A stretch of 14,692 bases of DNA from NCBI GenBank assembly GCA_005879255.1, contig VBKY01000052.1, positions 1 through 14,692 of the forward strand. The letters are read 5' to 3'. The notes under the pieces were generated by a model that was not told the DNA's origin, searched no databases, and saw only the letters and a program-made list of their open reading frames with translations. Made by a program: the position numbers and the translations under genes. This document shows, in pieces, positions 6,464-12,551 of the stretch (positions are counted from its first letter, which is position 1; each line of letters starts with the position of its first letter). Origin of the DNA: Deltaproteobacteria bacterium. Its GTDB lineage: Bacteria > Desulfobacterota_B > Binatia > UBA9968.

Positions 6464-7471
6464 ATGTTACAGACTATCTTTGGCGGCAAAGTGTTCGTCC
6501 TATTCGTCCTATCGGTTCTATTCTTTCACTCTTTTGCCGCCCACGCCCAAGAAAAGAAAAATCTCCGCATCGTCTTTGTTAGCCTCTCTTGGAACAACCA
6601 ACTGCCTTTTCGCGTCGCTATCGCCAAAGGCTTCTTCAAAGACCAGGGACTAACCCTCGAACCGATCTTTGTCCGCGGCGGACCGATAGCCATCACCGCA
6701 TTGATCTCGGGAAACGTCGACTTCGCCAGCATCGGCGGCGCCCAGGCGGCGATCCGCAGCAACGCCCGCGGCCTCGATCTGCAGATCATCGCCTCGCTGT
6801 CTAACTACACCAACTACACACTTCTCGGCAGCAAAGAAGCCAAGAGCGTCGAAGACCTGCGCGGTAAGATCGTCGGTGTTACCGGTGCGGGCGCTTTCTC
6901 CGATTTCGCCATCCGCATCTACCTCAAGCGGCACAGTCTCGACCCTGATCGAGATGTTACGCTGCGAGCCATCGGTGGAACCGCCTTGCGCGCCATCGCC
7001 CTTGAGAGAGGTGTCATCTCGGCGGCGCCATTTTCCGCCGAAGATACCGTGAGATTGCTCGACAAAGGTTTTCCGATGATCGTGAATTTGAACGAAGCGT
7101 TGAGAATCCCGCAAAGCGTCTTCGTCACCCGCGGCGAAGTGCTGCAAAAATACCCGGAGACCACGAAAAGATTTCTCAAGGCGGTGATCATGGGAATGCA
7201 GTTCGCCAAGCACAACAAACAAGAAGCCATCAAGACCGGCTTTGGAGCGGGCCTTCAAGGCGATCTCGACGTCGTTAACCGCTCCTATGATCTCTTCAGC
7301 CCTGGCTATGCCGCCGACCTCTCGGTCGCTCAAGACGGCATTCAGATCATGCTCGACGAAGACATCCGCGCCGGCGTCGTCGACAAAAAATTTACTCTCG
7401 ATCGCGTTATCAATGACCGAATTTTGAAACAGGCGCAGCAGGAACTTAAAGCCGAAGGAAAGCTGAGGTAG
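6464..7471 (+). CDS. ABC-type periplasmic substrate-binding protein (NMT1/SsuA-like), second copy
   Basis: The 335-residue product has a signal peptide with likely cleavage after AHA (residue 28). It shows the same fold markers as the copy at 4444: PFRVAIAKGFFKDQGLTLEPIF, ISGNVDFASIGGAQAAIRS (81-99) and VEDLRGKIVGVTGAG (129-143). Identity between the two copies appears modest, so they likely recognise different ligands or conformers. It starts only 13 bases after the propeller stop, with a weak ribosome site, suggesting translational coupling. No transporter membrane gene follows; the next 214 bases hold only palindromic repeats. Family assignment is solid; ligand is unknown. Confidence 0.88.
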   Translation: MLQTIFGGKVFVLFVLSVLFFHSFAAHAQEKKNLRIVFVSLSWNNQLPFRVAIAKGFFKDQGLTLEPIFVRGGPIAITALISGNVDFASIGGAQAAIRSNARGLDLQIIASLSNYTNYTLLGSKEAKSVEDLRGKIVGVTGAGAFSDFAIRIYLKRHSLDPDRDVTLRAIGGTALRAIALERGVISAAPFSAEDTVRLLDKGFPMIVNLNEALRIPQSVFVTRGEVLQKYPETTKRFLKAVIMGMQFAKHNKQEAIKTGFGAGLQGDLDVVNRSYDLFSPGYAADLSVAQDGIQIMLDEDIRAGVVDKKFTLDRVINDRILKQAQQELKAEGKLR

Positions 7472-7510
7472 TAATCGGGTAGTGCTTAATTCAACGGCGC
7501 GTCATATAGG

Positions 7511-7558
7511 GGCAGACCCCTGTGTCTGCTCGCTCGGACCGCAGGGGGATGTCCCTGC
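7511..7558. repeat. Pair of REP-like palindromes
   Basis: GCAGAC (7512-7517) pairs with GTCTGC (7524-7529), and GCAGGG (7541-7546) pairs with CCCTGC (7553-7558), giving two adjacent small hairpins about 40 bases after a stop codon. The surrounding GGGGCAGACCCC/GCAGGGGG sequence resembles REP-type intergenic elements. Neither has a U-tract, so Rho-independent termination is not supported. Confidence 0.55.
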
Positions 7559-7602
7559 ATGTTTTTGCAAATCTGAAGCAATGCCAATAGCGTTTCCGCC
7601 TT

Positions 7603-7644
7603 GCCGAAATCACGCCACAGTAGTACGGTAATTTAGATTTCGGC
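7603..7644. repeat. Nine-base inverted repeat upstream of Asp-box gene
   Basis: GCCGAAATC (7603-7611) is an exact inverted copy of GATTTCGGC (7636-7644), separated by 24 bases, ending 41 bases before the start at 7686. It may be an operator or a leader hairpin. No clear promoter hexamers were found around it. Confidence 0.45.
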
Positions 7645-7685
7645 GACTCAAATTAGGACTTAATTCCCGCTCACGGAGGTGAATT

Positions 7686-8804
7686 ATGGCGATCGGACTT
7701 TCTCATGGCGGCACGAATGTCTACTCATCAAACGAAGGATCGAGGCAACTCTGGGTCAGCACCCAAGACGGATTGGTTCAGTTCGAACGTGAAAACAATG
7801 GGAAATGGCGCGAAGCTCAGCGCGCCCTGCGCGGTCAGTATATCAGCGCGATCATCTTTGAGCGCACAACCGGGACGATGTTCGCCGGCGCATTTTTCGG
7901 TTCGGTCCACGCGAGCGCAGACGGCGGGAAGACTTGGGAGCGGCGCGACAAAGGCATTCCGATCCGCGACGTCTACAGTCTCGCTTCCAACGTCGTAGAC
8001 GGCAAAGTTCGCGTTTATGCCGGGACACAGCCGGCTCATTTATTCGTCAGCGAAGACCTCGGTCTTCACTGGAATGAAATCCCGACACTCCGTTCCGTGC
8101 CGACCGTCTCGCAATGGTCATTCCCCGCGCCGCCGCATGTCGCTCATACGAAATTCATCACCTTCGATCCGGTGGATTCGAAAACCATCTACGCGTGCAT
8201 TGAACAAGGCGCATTTCTGAAAAGCACGGATGATGGAAAGAGCTGGACTGAATTGAATACGGTCGGCTTGCTCGCCGACAAAAATCGCCCCATCGAGCAT
8301 TTCTATGACGTGCACCGCTGTTTGATCGACCCGCGCGACCCGAAGAGAATCTATGTCACCGGCGGCGCCGGCCTATACGTCACCTACACCGGCGGCGGCA
8401 GTTGGGAACGTTGGATGAGTCCGGACTGGGCGGCGGATGTTTATCCCGACGGCTTCACCTGGAATCCGAAAAATCCCGATCTCATGTTCGTCGCGACCGC
8501 CGAGCACAACCCCACAACCTGGCGAAAGGCGGGTGCGGCGGCGCGCGCTGAGGGAAAGATTTATCGGAGTTACAACGGCGGAAAAAATTGGCAGCGGCTC
8601 GGCGGTGGACTCCCCGAAAGCTTGAAGCATGAATTTGGCGCTTTGTGCCTCGAGGAATCAAGTGGCAAATGTTCGATCTTCGGCGGCACAACAGGTGGTG
8701 AAGTTTTTTGCAGCGAAGACGGTGGCGAAAGCTGGAGCTGTATCGCATCGGATTTAGCGCCGATTTCAAAGAAGGGGCACGAGCGGTTGCTGGCGGCGAG
8801 CTAA
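7686..8804 (+). CDS. Asp-box (BNR) beta-propeller protein, sialidase/Vps10-like
   Basis: The 372-residue protein has six Asp-box motifs of the S-x-D-x-G-x-x-W type: SADGGKTW (77-84), SEDLGLHW (122-129), STDDGKSW (180-187), TYTGGGSW (233-240), SYNGGKNW (295-302) and SEDGGESW (343-350). Most are followed by strands such as RIYVTGGAGLYVT, implying a six- or seven-bladed propeller. Asp-boxes stabilise blades in sialidases, Vps10 and many uncharacterised proteins; they do not prove glycosidase activity, and no sialidase arginine triad could be identified. There is no signal peptide, so it should be cytoplasmic, unusual for this fold. GGAGGTG is properly spaced before the ATG. A second protein of the same type begins at 14463, so the two bracket the diiron/ferredoxin cluster. 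Confidence 0.85.
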   Translation: MAIGLSHGGTNVYSSNEGSRQLWVSTQDGLVQFERENNGKWREAQRALRGQYISAIIFERTTGTMFAGAFFGSVHASADGGKTWERRDKGIPIRDVYSLASNVVDGKVRVYAGTQPAHLFVSEDLGLHWNEIPTLRSVPTVSQWSFPAPPHVAHTKFITFDPVDSKTIYACIEQGAFLKSTDDGKSWTELNTVGLLADKNRPIEHFYDVHRCLIDPRDPKRIYVTGGAGLYVTYTGGGSWERWMSPDWAADVYPDGFTWNPKNPDLMFVATAEHNPTTWRKAGAAARAEGKIYRSYNGGKNWQRLGGGLPESLKHEFGALCLEESSGKCSIFGGTTGGEVFCSEDGGESWSCIASDLAPISKKGHERLLAAS

Positions 8805-8859
8805 GAAACTATTTTACGAATCGGCAACACGCGAATCTAGAGCGCAGCTATTCCTACTA

Positions 8860-8937
8860 CCTCTCCTTCTGCTTCCTCTGGGAGAGGACCGAGGTGAGGG
8901 CAACGTGTAGCGAATGCACCGTCACCCTGACCCTCCC
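8860..8937. repeat. Composite CCTCTCC/GGGAGAGG palindromic element
   Basis: CCTCTCC (8860-8866) pairs with GGAGAGG (8881-8887), followed by GAGGTGAGGG (8891-8900). A partial oppositely oriented copy, CACCCTGACCCTCCC, lies around 8923-8937. The complement of 8867-8900 matches the element at 12503-12535 (shared CCCTCACC and CTCTCCCA blocks). This is a non-coding REP-like family element in the gap before the first diiron gene. Confidence 0.65.
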
Positions 8938-9015
8938 GCGTCCTCCATAGGCGGATCAGTCTCAGGCTGAAGCGGGCGAGGGGAAACATCATGGCGAGAG
9001 CAGGGCTCAAAGCGT

Positions 9016-9774
9016 TTGATTGTGAACTTAACGACGAATAAGGACCTTGGCGGTTTCCTCGCCCAGGAGTTGATCAAGCAGAGCGAACACGACGCCGCTG
9101 TCACACCCATGGATACGGTGCTGGATGCGGCACGCGCAGGAAAGTTCAGCGCCGACCAGTGCTTTAGACTCTTAGCCCGTTTATGGACGCTGAAGCGCAC
9201 GATGTATTACGTCTATGGTGGCTGGGCCCAGGGGATCAATCTGAACGAGTATCCGCCCTCCGTCGCTTACCTCTTCGGTAAGCAGATTTACGACGAATCT
9301 ACACATGAAATGCAGTTTTGTGACGAGATCCTCCGGCGCCGCTGGGTGCGCACGCAAAAGCAGTTGTTCGTGCATCCCTATGCTCAATTCGGCACGGCGA
9401 CTCGCACCGGCTCTTATATCTTTTGCTTGCGCGCGCTGGCCAATTATCCGCAGAATGTCCGCATCGCCGCGCTGAACCTCGGACCGAAAGTTATTGAGCT
9501 GGCCTGGACGGAGAAATTTGCAAAGACGTTTCCCGACGAAGCGATTCACGCACTTTTCCATAGCCAGCTCGCGGAAACTCGCAGCCATGTCCTCATGGGA
9601 AAGTTTCACGTCGAGCGTTTCATCCACAAAGAAATCGACGCGGAGTTGGCAAGGCGAATGTGCGCCGAAGCGCGGCGCGATTATTTGTTCTATCTCGAAG
9701 AAAGCGCCCGCTTCGTCTTAGGAATGCAAGAAGAGAAGGCAGGAGAAATAAGCGTATCAGGCGATATCGACTGA
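9016..9774 (+). CDS. Ferritin-like probable diiron protein A
   Basis: The product (up to 252 residues) is mainly helical and shares a pattern with the protein at 10289. Both have a DExxH site (IYDESTH, E94 and H97), a mid-protein Glu (E161) and the signature HSQxAExxxHxxxGK (E187, H191). These fit carboxylate/His ligands of a ferritin-like or haem-oxygenase-like diiron fold. Such proteins activate O2 for hydroxylation, desaturation or C-C cleavage in the cytoplasm. The first-helix ligand is not certain (E78 in NEYP is conserved). A ferredoxin gene follows 85 bases downstream, a likely electron donor. The start is uncertain: TTG 9016 gives the longest frame, GTG 9022 is possible, and the first in-frame ATG (9109) would cut conserved sequence. 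A 16-codon ORF overlaps the start. Family level is likely; reaction is unknown. Confidence 0.72.
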   Translation: MIVNLTTNKDLGGFLAQELIKQSEHDAAVTPMDTVLDAARAGKFSADQCFRLLARLWTLKRTMYYVYGGWAQGINLNEYPPSVAYLFGKQIYDESTHEMQFCDEILRRRWVRTQKQLFVHPYAQFGTATRTGSYIFCLRALANYPQNVRIAALNLGPKVIELAWTEKFAKTFPDEAIHALFHSQLAETRSHVLMGKFHVERFIHKEIDAELARRMCAEARRDYLFYLEESARFVLGMQEEKAGEISVSGDID

Positions 9775-9786
9775 ATCGGAGTAATC

Positions 9787-9849
9787 GTTCAAGTGTTCAA
9801 GAGTTTACGCCTGCGACACCTTGAACGATTGAACCTTTGAACCTTGAAC
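9787..9849. repeat. GTTCAA/TTGAAC iterated repeat, locus 2
   Basis: GTTCAA occurs at 9787 and 9795; the inverted TTGAAC occurs at 9821, 9829, 9837 and 9844, with 8-, 8- and 7-base steps. The two orientations face each other and can fold back. The last copy abuts the ferredoxin start, so it may lie in that gene's leader. Confidence 0.8.
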
Positions 9850-9858
9850 GAAAAGATT

Positions 9859-10128
9859 ATGGCCGGCCTGAAAATCGCCCACGACAAATGCACGGAATGC
9901 CGCATGTGCTATGTCGTGTGCCGTGAGATCAACATCAACGCGGTGGTCGTCTCGCCAACATCGCAGCATTTGTTGGAAATCGACGAGCGATGCATCTATC
10001 CGAAGTGCACCGTTTGTTTAATGTACTGCCCCGCGGAAGGGTCGATCGTCGAAACCGACACCGGACGCTCGCTCGTCCCGCCACCGCCGGAAGTCTGGAC
10101 GGAGAACCAAAGATGGCCACGACAGTGA
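9859..10128 (+). CDS. Small 2[4Fe-4S] ferredoxin-like protein A
   Basis: The 89-residue protein has two cysteine clusters: C11-x2-C14-x2-C17-x3-C21 (CTECRMCYVVC), a canonical 4Fe-4S motif, and C45-x4-C50-x2-C53-x3-C57-P, in which the first gap is four residues rather than two. That widened motif suggests a second cluster with altered environment or potential. A proline-rich tail (PPPPEVW) ends the protein. It most likely carries single electrons to the neighbouring diiron proteins. The ATG at 9859 gives a compact ferredoxin starting MAGLKIAHDKC; the upstream TTG at 9844 lies inside a repeat and is less likely. The ribosome site is weak (GAAAAG). The following 160 bases hold only repeats. Confidence 0.85.
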   Translation: MAGLKIAHDKCTECRMCYVVCREININAVVVSPTSQHLLEIDERCIYPKCTVCLMYCPAEGSIVETDTGRSLVPPPPEVWTENQRWPRQ

Positions 10129-10152
10129 CCTTTGCAACATGGATCAAAGAAG

Positions 10153-10237
10153 GATTTCTCGCTTCGCTCGAAATGACAAACAAGCTGTTTTGTCGTGGCG
10201 CACCGCCATCCGGTCATCTCGAACGAAGTGAGAGATC
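10153..10237. repeat. Inverted pair of 25-bp intergenic repeats
   Basis: The 25 bases at 10153-10177 and those at 10213-10237 are inverted copies matching at 21 of 25 positions; the core is TCGAGCGAAGCGAGA in one and its variant in the other. Only 35 bases separate them, so a large hairpin is possible. Translated in various frames this repeat yields the ISSEARNP and FERSEKS strings seen in spurious small proteins of many genomes. It marks a non-coding dispersed element between ferredoxin A and diiron protein B. Confidence 0.8.
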
Positions 10238-10245
10238 TTAGCGAC

Positions 10246-10278
10246 TTGAACTATTTGAACGATTGGGACGTCTTGAAC
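10246..10278. repeat. TTGAAC iterated repeat, locus 3
   Basis: TTGAAC at 10246, 10255 and 10273 plus a degenerate copy at 10264 (TGGGAC) give a strict 9-base period. It lies immediately before the ribosome site of diiron gene B. This locus has one orientation only, unlike loci 1 and 2. Confidence 0.75.
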
Positions 10279-10288
10279 GGAGTTTTTC

Positions 10289-11029
10289 ATGCAGCCAATT
10301 CTTGAAAGCTTCCTAGAGAAGTGGGTCTATCCCACAGGCTTCACTGGACCGGGCGTCGATTTCCGCCTTCGCCAGACCGAGCGCTGCCTACCGCATTGGG
10401 ACAAACTTGTTACTCAGGCTATTGATTCCGCCGAGAAGGATCTCAAATCGGGTAGCGATGAGTACAAAGCCGTGCGCGCCCGCGCCGGCTATGCCGCCGA
10501 AGGACCGTTTATGTCGCTCAAGCAAATGTCGACGCAGATCCTTTCGGTCACCATCGACGAGCAGCCGAAATACATCGACCTTCAGCGCATGCGCGCGCGG
10601 CAAATCTGGGACGAAGTGAAGCACGGCCAACTCCACGCCGATGTGCTGCTGCGCGGCGGCTTCATCAAGCGCGAGGAAGAATTGATGGACGACCCGCGCG
10701 CCAACACGCAGCCCAGGCTTTCCTATTTCGGCATGACTGCGATGTTTCCACATATTCACCCGCTCGCGCGCGCCGGCCAGCATTACTACACCGAATCGAT
10801 TGCCTGCCTCGGCATCGCGTCGACCCTCAGCGTCATCGACGACCCGCTCGTGCGCCACCAGCTGCACAGCCAATCGGCCGAAGAGATGATGCACTTCATG
10901 GAAGGCAAATATCAAATTGACGCCTACGCGCTCACGCCGGCGGACCAGAAACCGATCGAAGAAGTTTTCGATTTCCTCCTTCGCCCATGGGCGCCCGAAC
11001 CGAGCCGCGCGTTGGGCGGTTCAAAATAG
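10289..11029 (+). CDS. Ferritin-like probable diiron protein B
   Basis: The 246-residue, largely helical protein aligns by motif with protein A. IWDEVKH gives E109 and H112; YTES gives E169; HSQSAEEMMHFMEGKY gives E198 (or E199) and H202. E91 (DEQP) matches E78 of A, and E71 is another candidate for the first-helix ligand. The set is consistent with a diiron oxygenase/oxidase fold. The conserved E-x3-H in the last site resembles the D/E-x3-H of haem-oxygenase-like diiron oxidases such as UndA more than the usual E-x2-H, although E199 would restore E-x2-H here. CGGAG lies six bases before the ATG. Ferredoxin B starts nine bases after the stop. Together A and B could form a hetero-oligomer or two successive oxidation steps. 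Substrate is not predictable. Confidence 0.75.
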   Translation: MQPILESFLEKWVYPTGFTGPGVDFRLRQTERCLPHWDKLVTQAIDSAEKDLKSGSDEYKAVRARAGYAAEGPFMSLKQMSTQILSVTIDEQPKYIDLQRMRARQIWDEVKHGQLHADVLLRGGFIKREEELMDDPRANTQPRLSYFGMTAMFPHIHPLARAGQHYYTESIACLGIASTLSVIDDPLVRHQLHSQSAEEMMHFMEGKYQIDAYALTPADQKPIEEVFDFLLRPWAPEPSRALGGSK

Positions 11030-11037
11030 ACCACGCC

Positions 11038-11247
11038 ATGAAAGTCAAAATCGTCGAAAGCCTCTGCATCGCCTGCGGTCTGTGCCGCGAGGTCTGCCCG
11101 GAACACGCGGTCCACCCGAAGATGCAGGACATCCATCACATGTACGAAGTGATCGAGACCGAATGCACCGGCTGCGGCGACTGTCTCCCCTACTGCCCAG
11201 AACCCGGCGCGCTGAAAGAGTATGAGCCCATCGGCATTGCCTGCTAA
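11038..11247 (+). CDS. Small 2[4Fe-4S] ferredoxin B
   Basis: The 69-residue protein has two canonical motifs, CIACGLCREVCP (C10, C13, C16, C20) and CTGCGDCLPYCP (C43, C46, C49, C53), the normal bacterial 2[4Fe-4S] arrangement. It ends in a further cysteine (C69). It starts only eight bases after diiron gene B with a poor ribosome site, so translation is probably coupled to that gene; this tight pairing supports a role as its electron donor. An in-frame ATG at 10987 lies inside gene B and is rejected because the ferredoxin fold begins at MKVKIVESLC. The two ferredoxins differ in length and second-motif spacing, so they are not recent duplicates. Confidence 0.92.
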   Translation: MKVKIVESLCIACGLCREVCPEHAVHPKMQDIHHMYEVIETECTGCGDCLPYCPEPGALKEYEPIGIAC

Positions 11248-11254
11248 TCAATAC

Positions 11255-11306
11255 TTGACTTCTCTTCCGCTACCGCACTAAGAAGAATTCTTAATCCGCA
11301 GCGGTA
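11255..11306 (+). promoter_or_regulatory. Possible promoter/operator before DUF3500 gene
   Basis: TTGACT (11255-11260) is a fair -35, but a -10 at 18 bases (TAAGAA) is weak. TACCGC (11271-11276) and GCGGTA (11301-11306) are exact inverted copies around the palindrome AAGAATTCTT (11283-11292). The nested symmetry suggests a regulator site or hairpin, and a possible internal transcription start. Confidence 0.35.
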
Positions 11307-11326
11307 AAATCGCTTTGGAGGTGGCC

Positions 11327-12514
11327 ATGAGCAGCGACCCACGCACGCGCAGCCTATCCGAAACGTGCATTCAGCGCGGCCCCAATCGACCGCTCCATAC
11401 CAAAGGCGGCTCGCCGAATTACGTGGAGAAGTCCTTAGCCGCCGCAGCCGAGCCTTTCAAAGGTATTACCAGCGACGGCAACGTCATTCCCGGTCTCTTC
11501 AGCGTCCAGAAGACCGGCGTTTCGACGCAGTCGATTCGAGAAACGGCGGAAGGCTTCCTCGGGTCATTGACTGCGGAGCAGCGCGCCAAGACGCTTTTTT
11601 CTGTCGACACCGATCAGTGGCGCAAGTGGAGCAATATCCATCCGACGCTCATGCGCCACGGCACGCCGCTCTTCGAGATGAATGACGTCCAGCGCGATTG
11701 CGCCTTTGCCCTCTTGCGCGAGAGCCTGAGCAACGAAGGCTTCGAAGAAGCGCTGAACATCATGCACTTAAATGAAACCGTGCAGGAAATGACCGCCAGG
11801 CTCAGTGAATACGGCGAAGACCTTTACTGGCTGAGCATCATGGGCGCACCGTCGGCGACCGAGCCGTGGGGCTGGCAATGGGACGGGCATCATTTAATCA
11901 TCAATAATTTCGTGCTCGGCGACCAGGTCGTCGTGACGCCGACGTTTTTGGGCGCGGAGCCAGTACACGCAACGATCGGCAAATACGCCGGCCTGAGAGC
12001 CTTCAAGGTCGATGAAGATCGCGGGCTGGCGTTGATCCGCGTGCTATCTCAGGCGCAGCGCGCCAAGACGATCATTGCTCCTGAAACCGCAGGTGAGGAT
12101 TTTACCACCGCTTTCCGCGATAACGTGGAGCTCAACTACGGGGGCATCCGCTATGAGGAGCTGTCGAATACGCAACATGATCTCTTACTCAGTTTGGTTG
12201 AATACCATGTTAGTCGTATGCGTAGCGGGCATGCCCGACTGAAACTGGAGGAAGTGACGCGCCATCTGAAAGACACCTATTTCTGCTGGATGGGCGGCAT
12301 GGAAGACGACAGCACATTCTATTACCGTGTCCAGAGCCCCGTGATCATCATCGAATTCGATCACCAGCGCGGCATCGCGTTCCGCGAACATACCAAGCCA
12401 TATAAAGACCATATCCACGTCATCGTGCGCACGCCCAACGGCAACGATTACGGGAAAGATCTCTTACGCCAGCACTACCAGTACGGCCATCACGCGAAAC
12501 GGCCCTCACCCTGA
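11327..12514 (+). CDS. DUF3500 family protein
   Basis: The 395-residue protein matches the DUF3500 family by its hallmark stretch: EPWGWQWDGHHL (179-190) followed by NNFVLGDQVVVTPTFLG (193-209), and by a C-terminal HIHVIVRTPNGNDYG (362-376). The family is widespread and uncharacterised. The conserved tryptophans and paired histidines (H188, H189) hint at a ligand- or metal-binding pocket, but no activity is established. No signal peptide is present, so it is likely cytoplasmic here. GGAGGTG directly before the ATG at 11327 sets the start. It lies 79 bases after ferredoxin B and before a binding-protein pseudogene. The last residues (KRPSP) and the stop codon fall inside a palindromic repeat, so the original C-terminus may have been replaced. 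Confidence 0.88.
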   Translation: MSSDPRTRSLSETCIQRGPNRPLHTKGGSPNYVEKSLAAAAEPFKGITSDGNVIPGLFSVQKTGVSTQSIRETAEGFLGSLTAEQRAKTLFSVDTDQWRKWSNIHPTLMRHGTPLFEMNDVQRDCAFALLRESLSNEGFEEALNIMHLNETVQEMTARLSEYGEDLYWLSIMGAPSATEPWGWQWDGHHLIINNFVLGDQVVVTPTFLGAEPVHATIGKYAGLRAFKVDEDRGLALIRVLSQAQRAKTIIAPETAGEDFTTAFRDNVELNYGGIRYEELSNTQHDLLLSLVEYHVSRMRSGHARLKLEEVTRHLKDTYFCWMGGMEDDSTFYYRVQSPVIIIEFDHQRGIAFREHTKPYKDHIHVIVRTPNGNDYGKDLLRQHYQYGHHAKRPSP

Positions 12515-12535
12515 CTCTCTCCCAAAGGGCGAGGG
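12503..12535. repeat. CCCTCACC...GAGGG palindromic element overlapping a gene end
   Basis: CCCTC (12503-12507) pairs with GAGGG (12531-12535), with CTCTCCC AAA GGGCGAG inside. It resembles the element around 8867-8900 in inverse orientation. The DUF3500 stop codon (12512-12514) lies inside it. Confidence 0.7.
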
Positions 12536-12551
12536 AATAACAGGTGCATTT

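Noticed and set aside
9935..10183. Minus-strand small protein containing ISSEARNPS
   Set aside because: The string is the known translation artefact of a dispersed palindromic repeat, and the frame overlaps ferredoxin A.
10917..11225. Alternative-frame plus-strand ORF over the end of diiron B and ferredoxin B
   Set aside because: It is an arginine-rich shadow frame of two well-supported genes.
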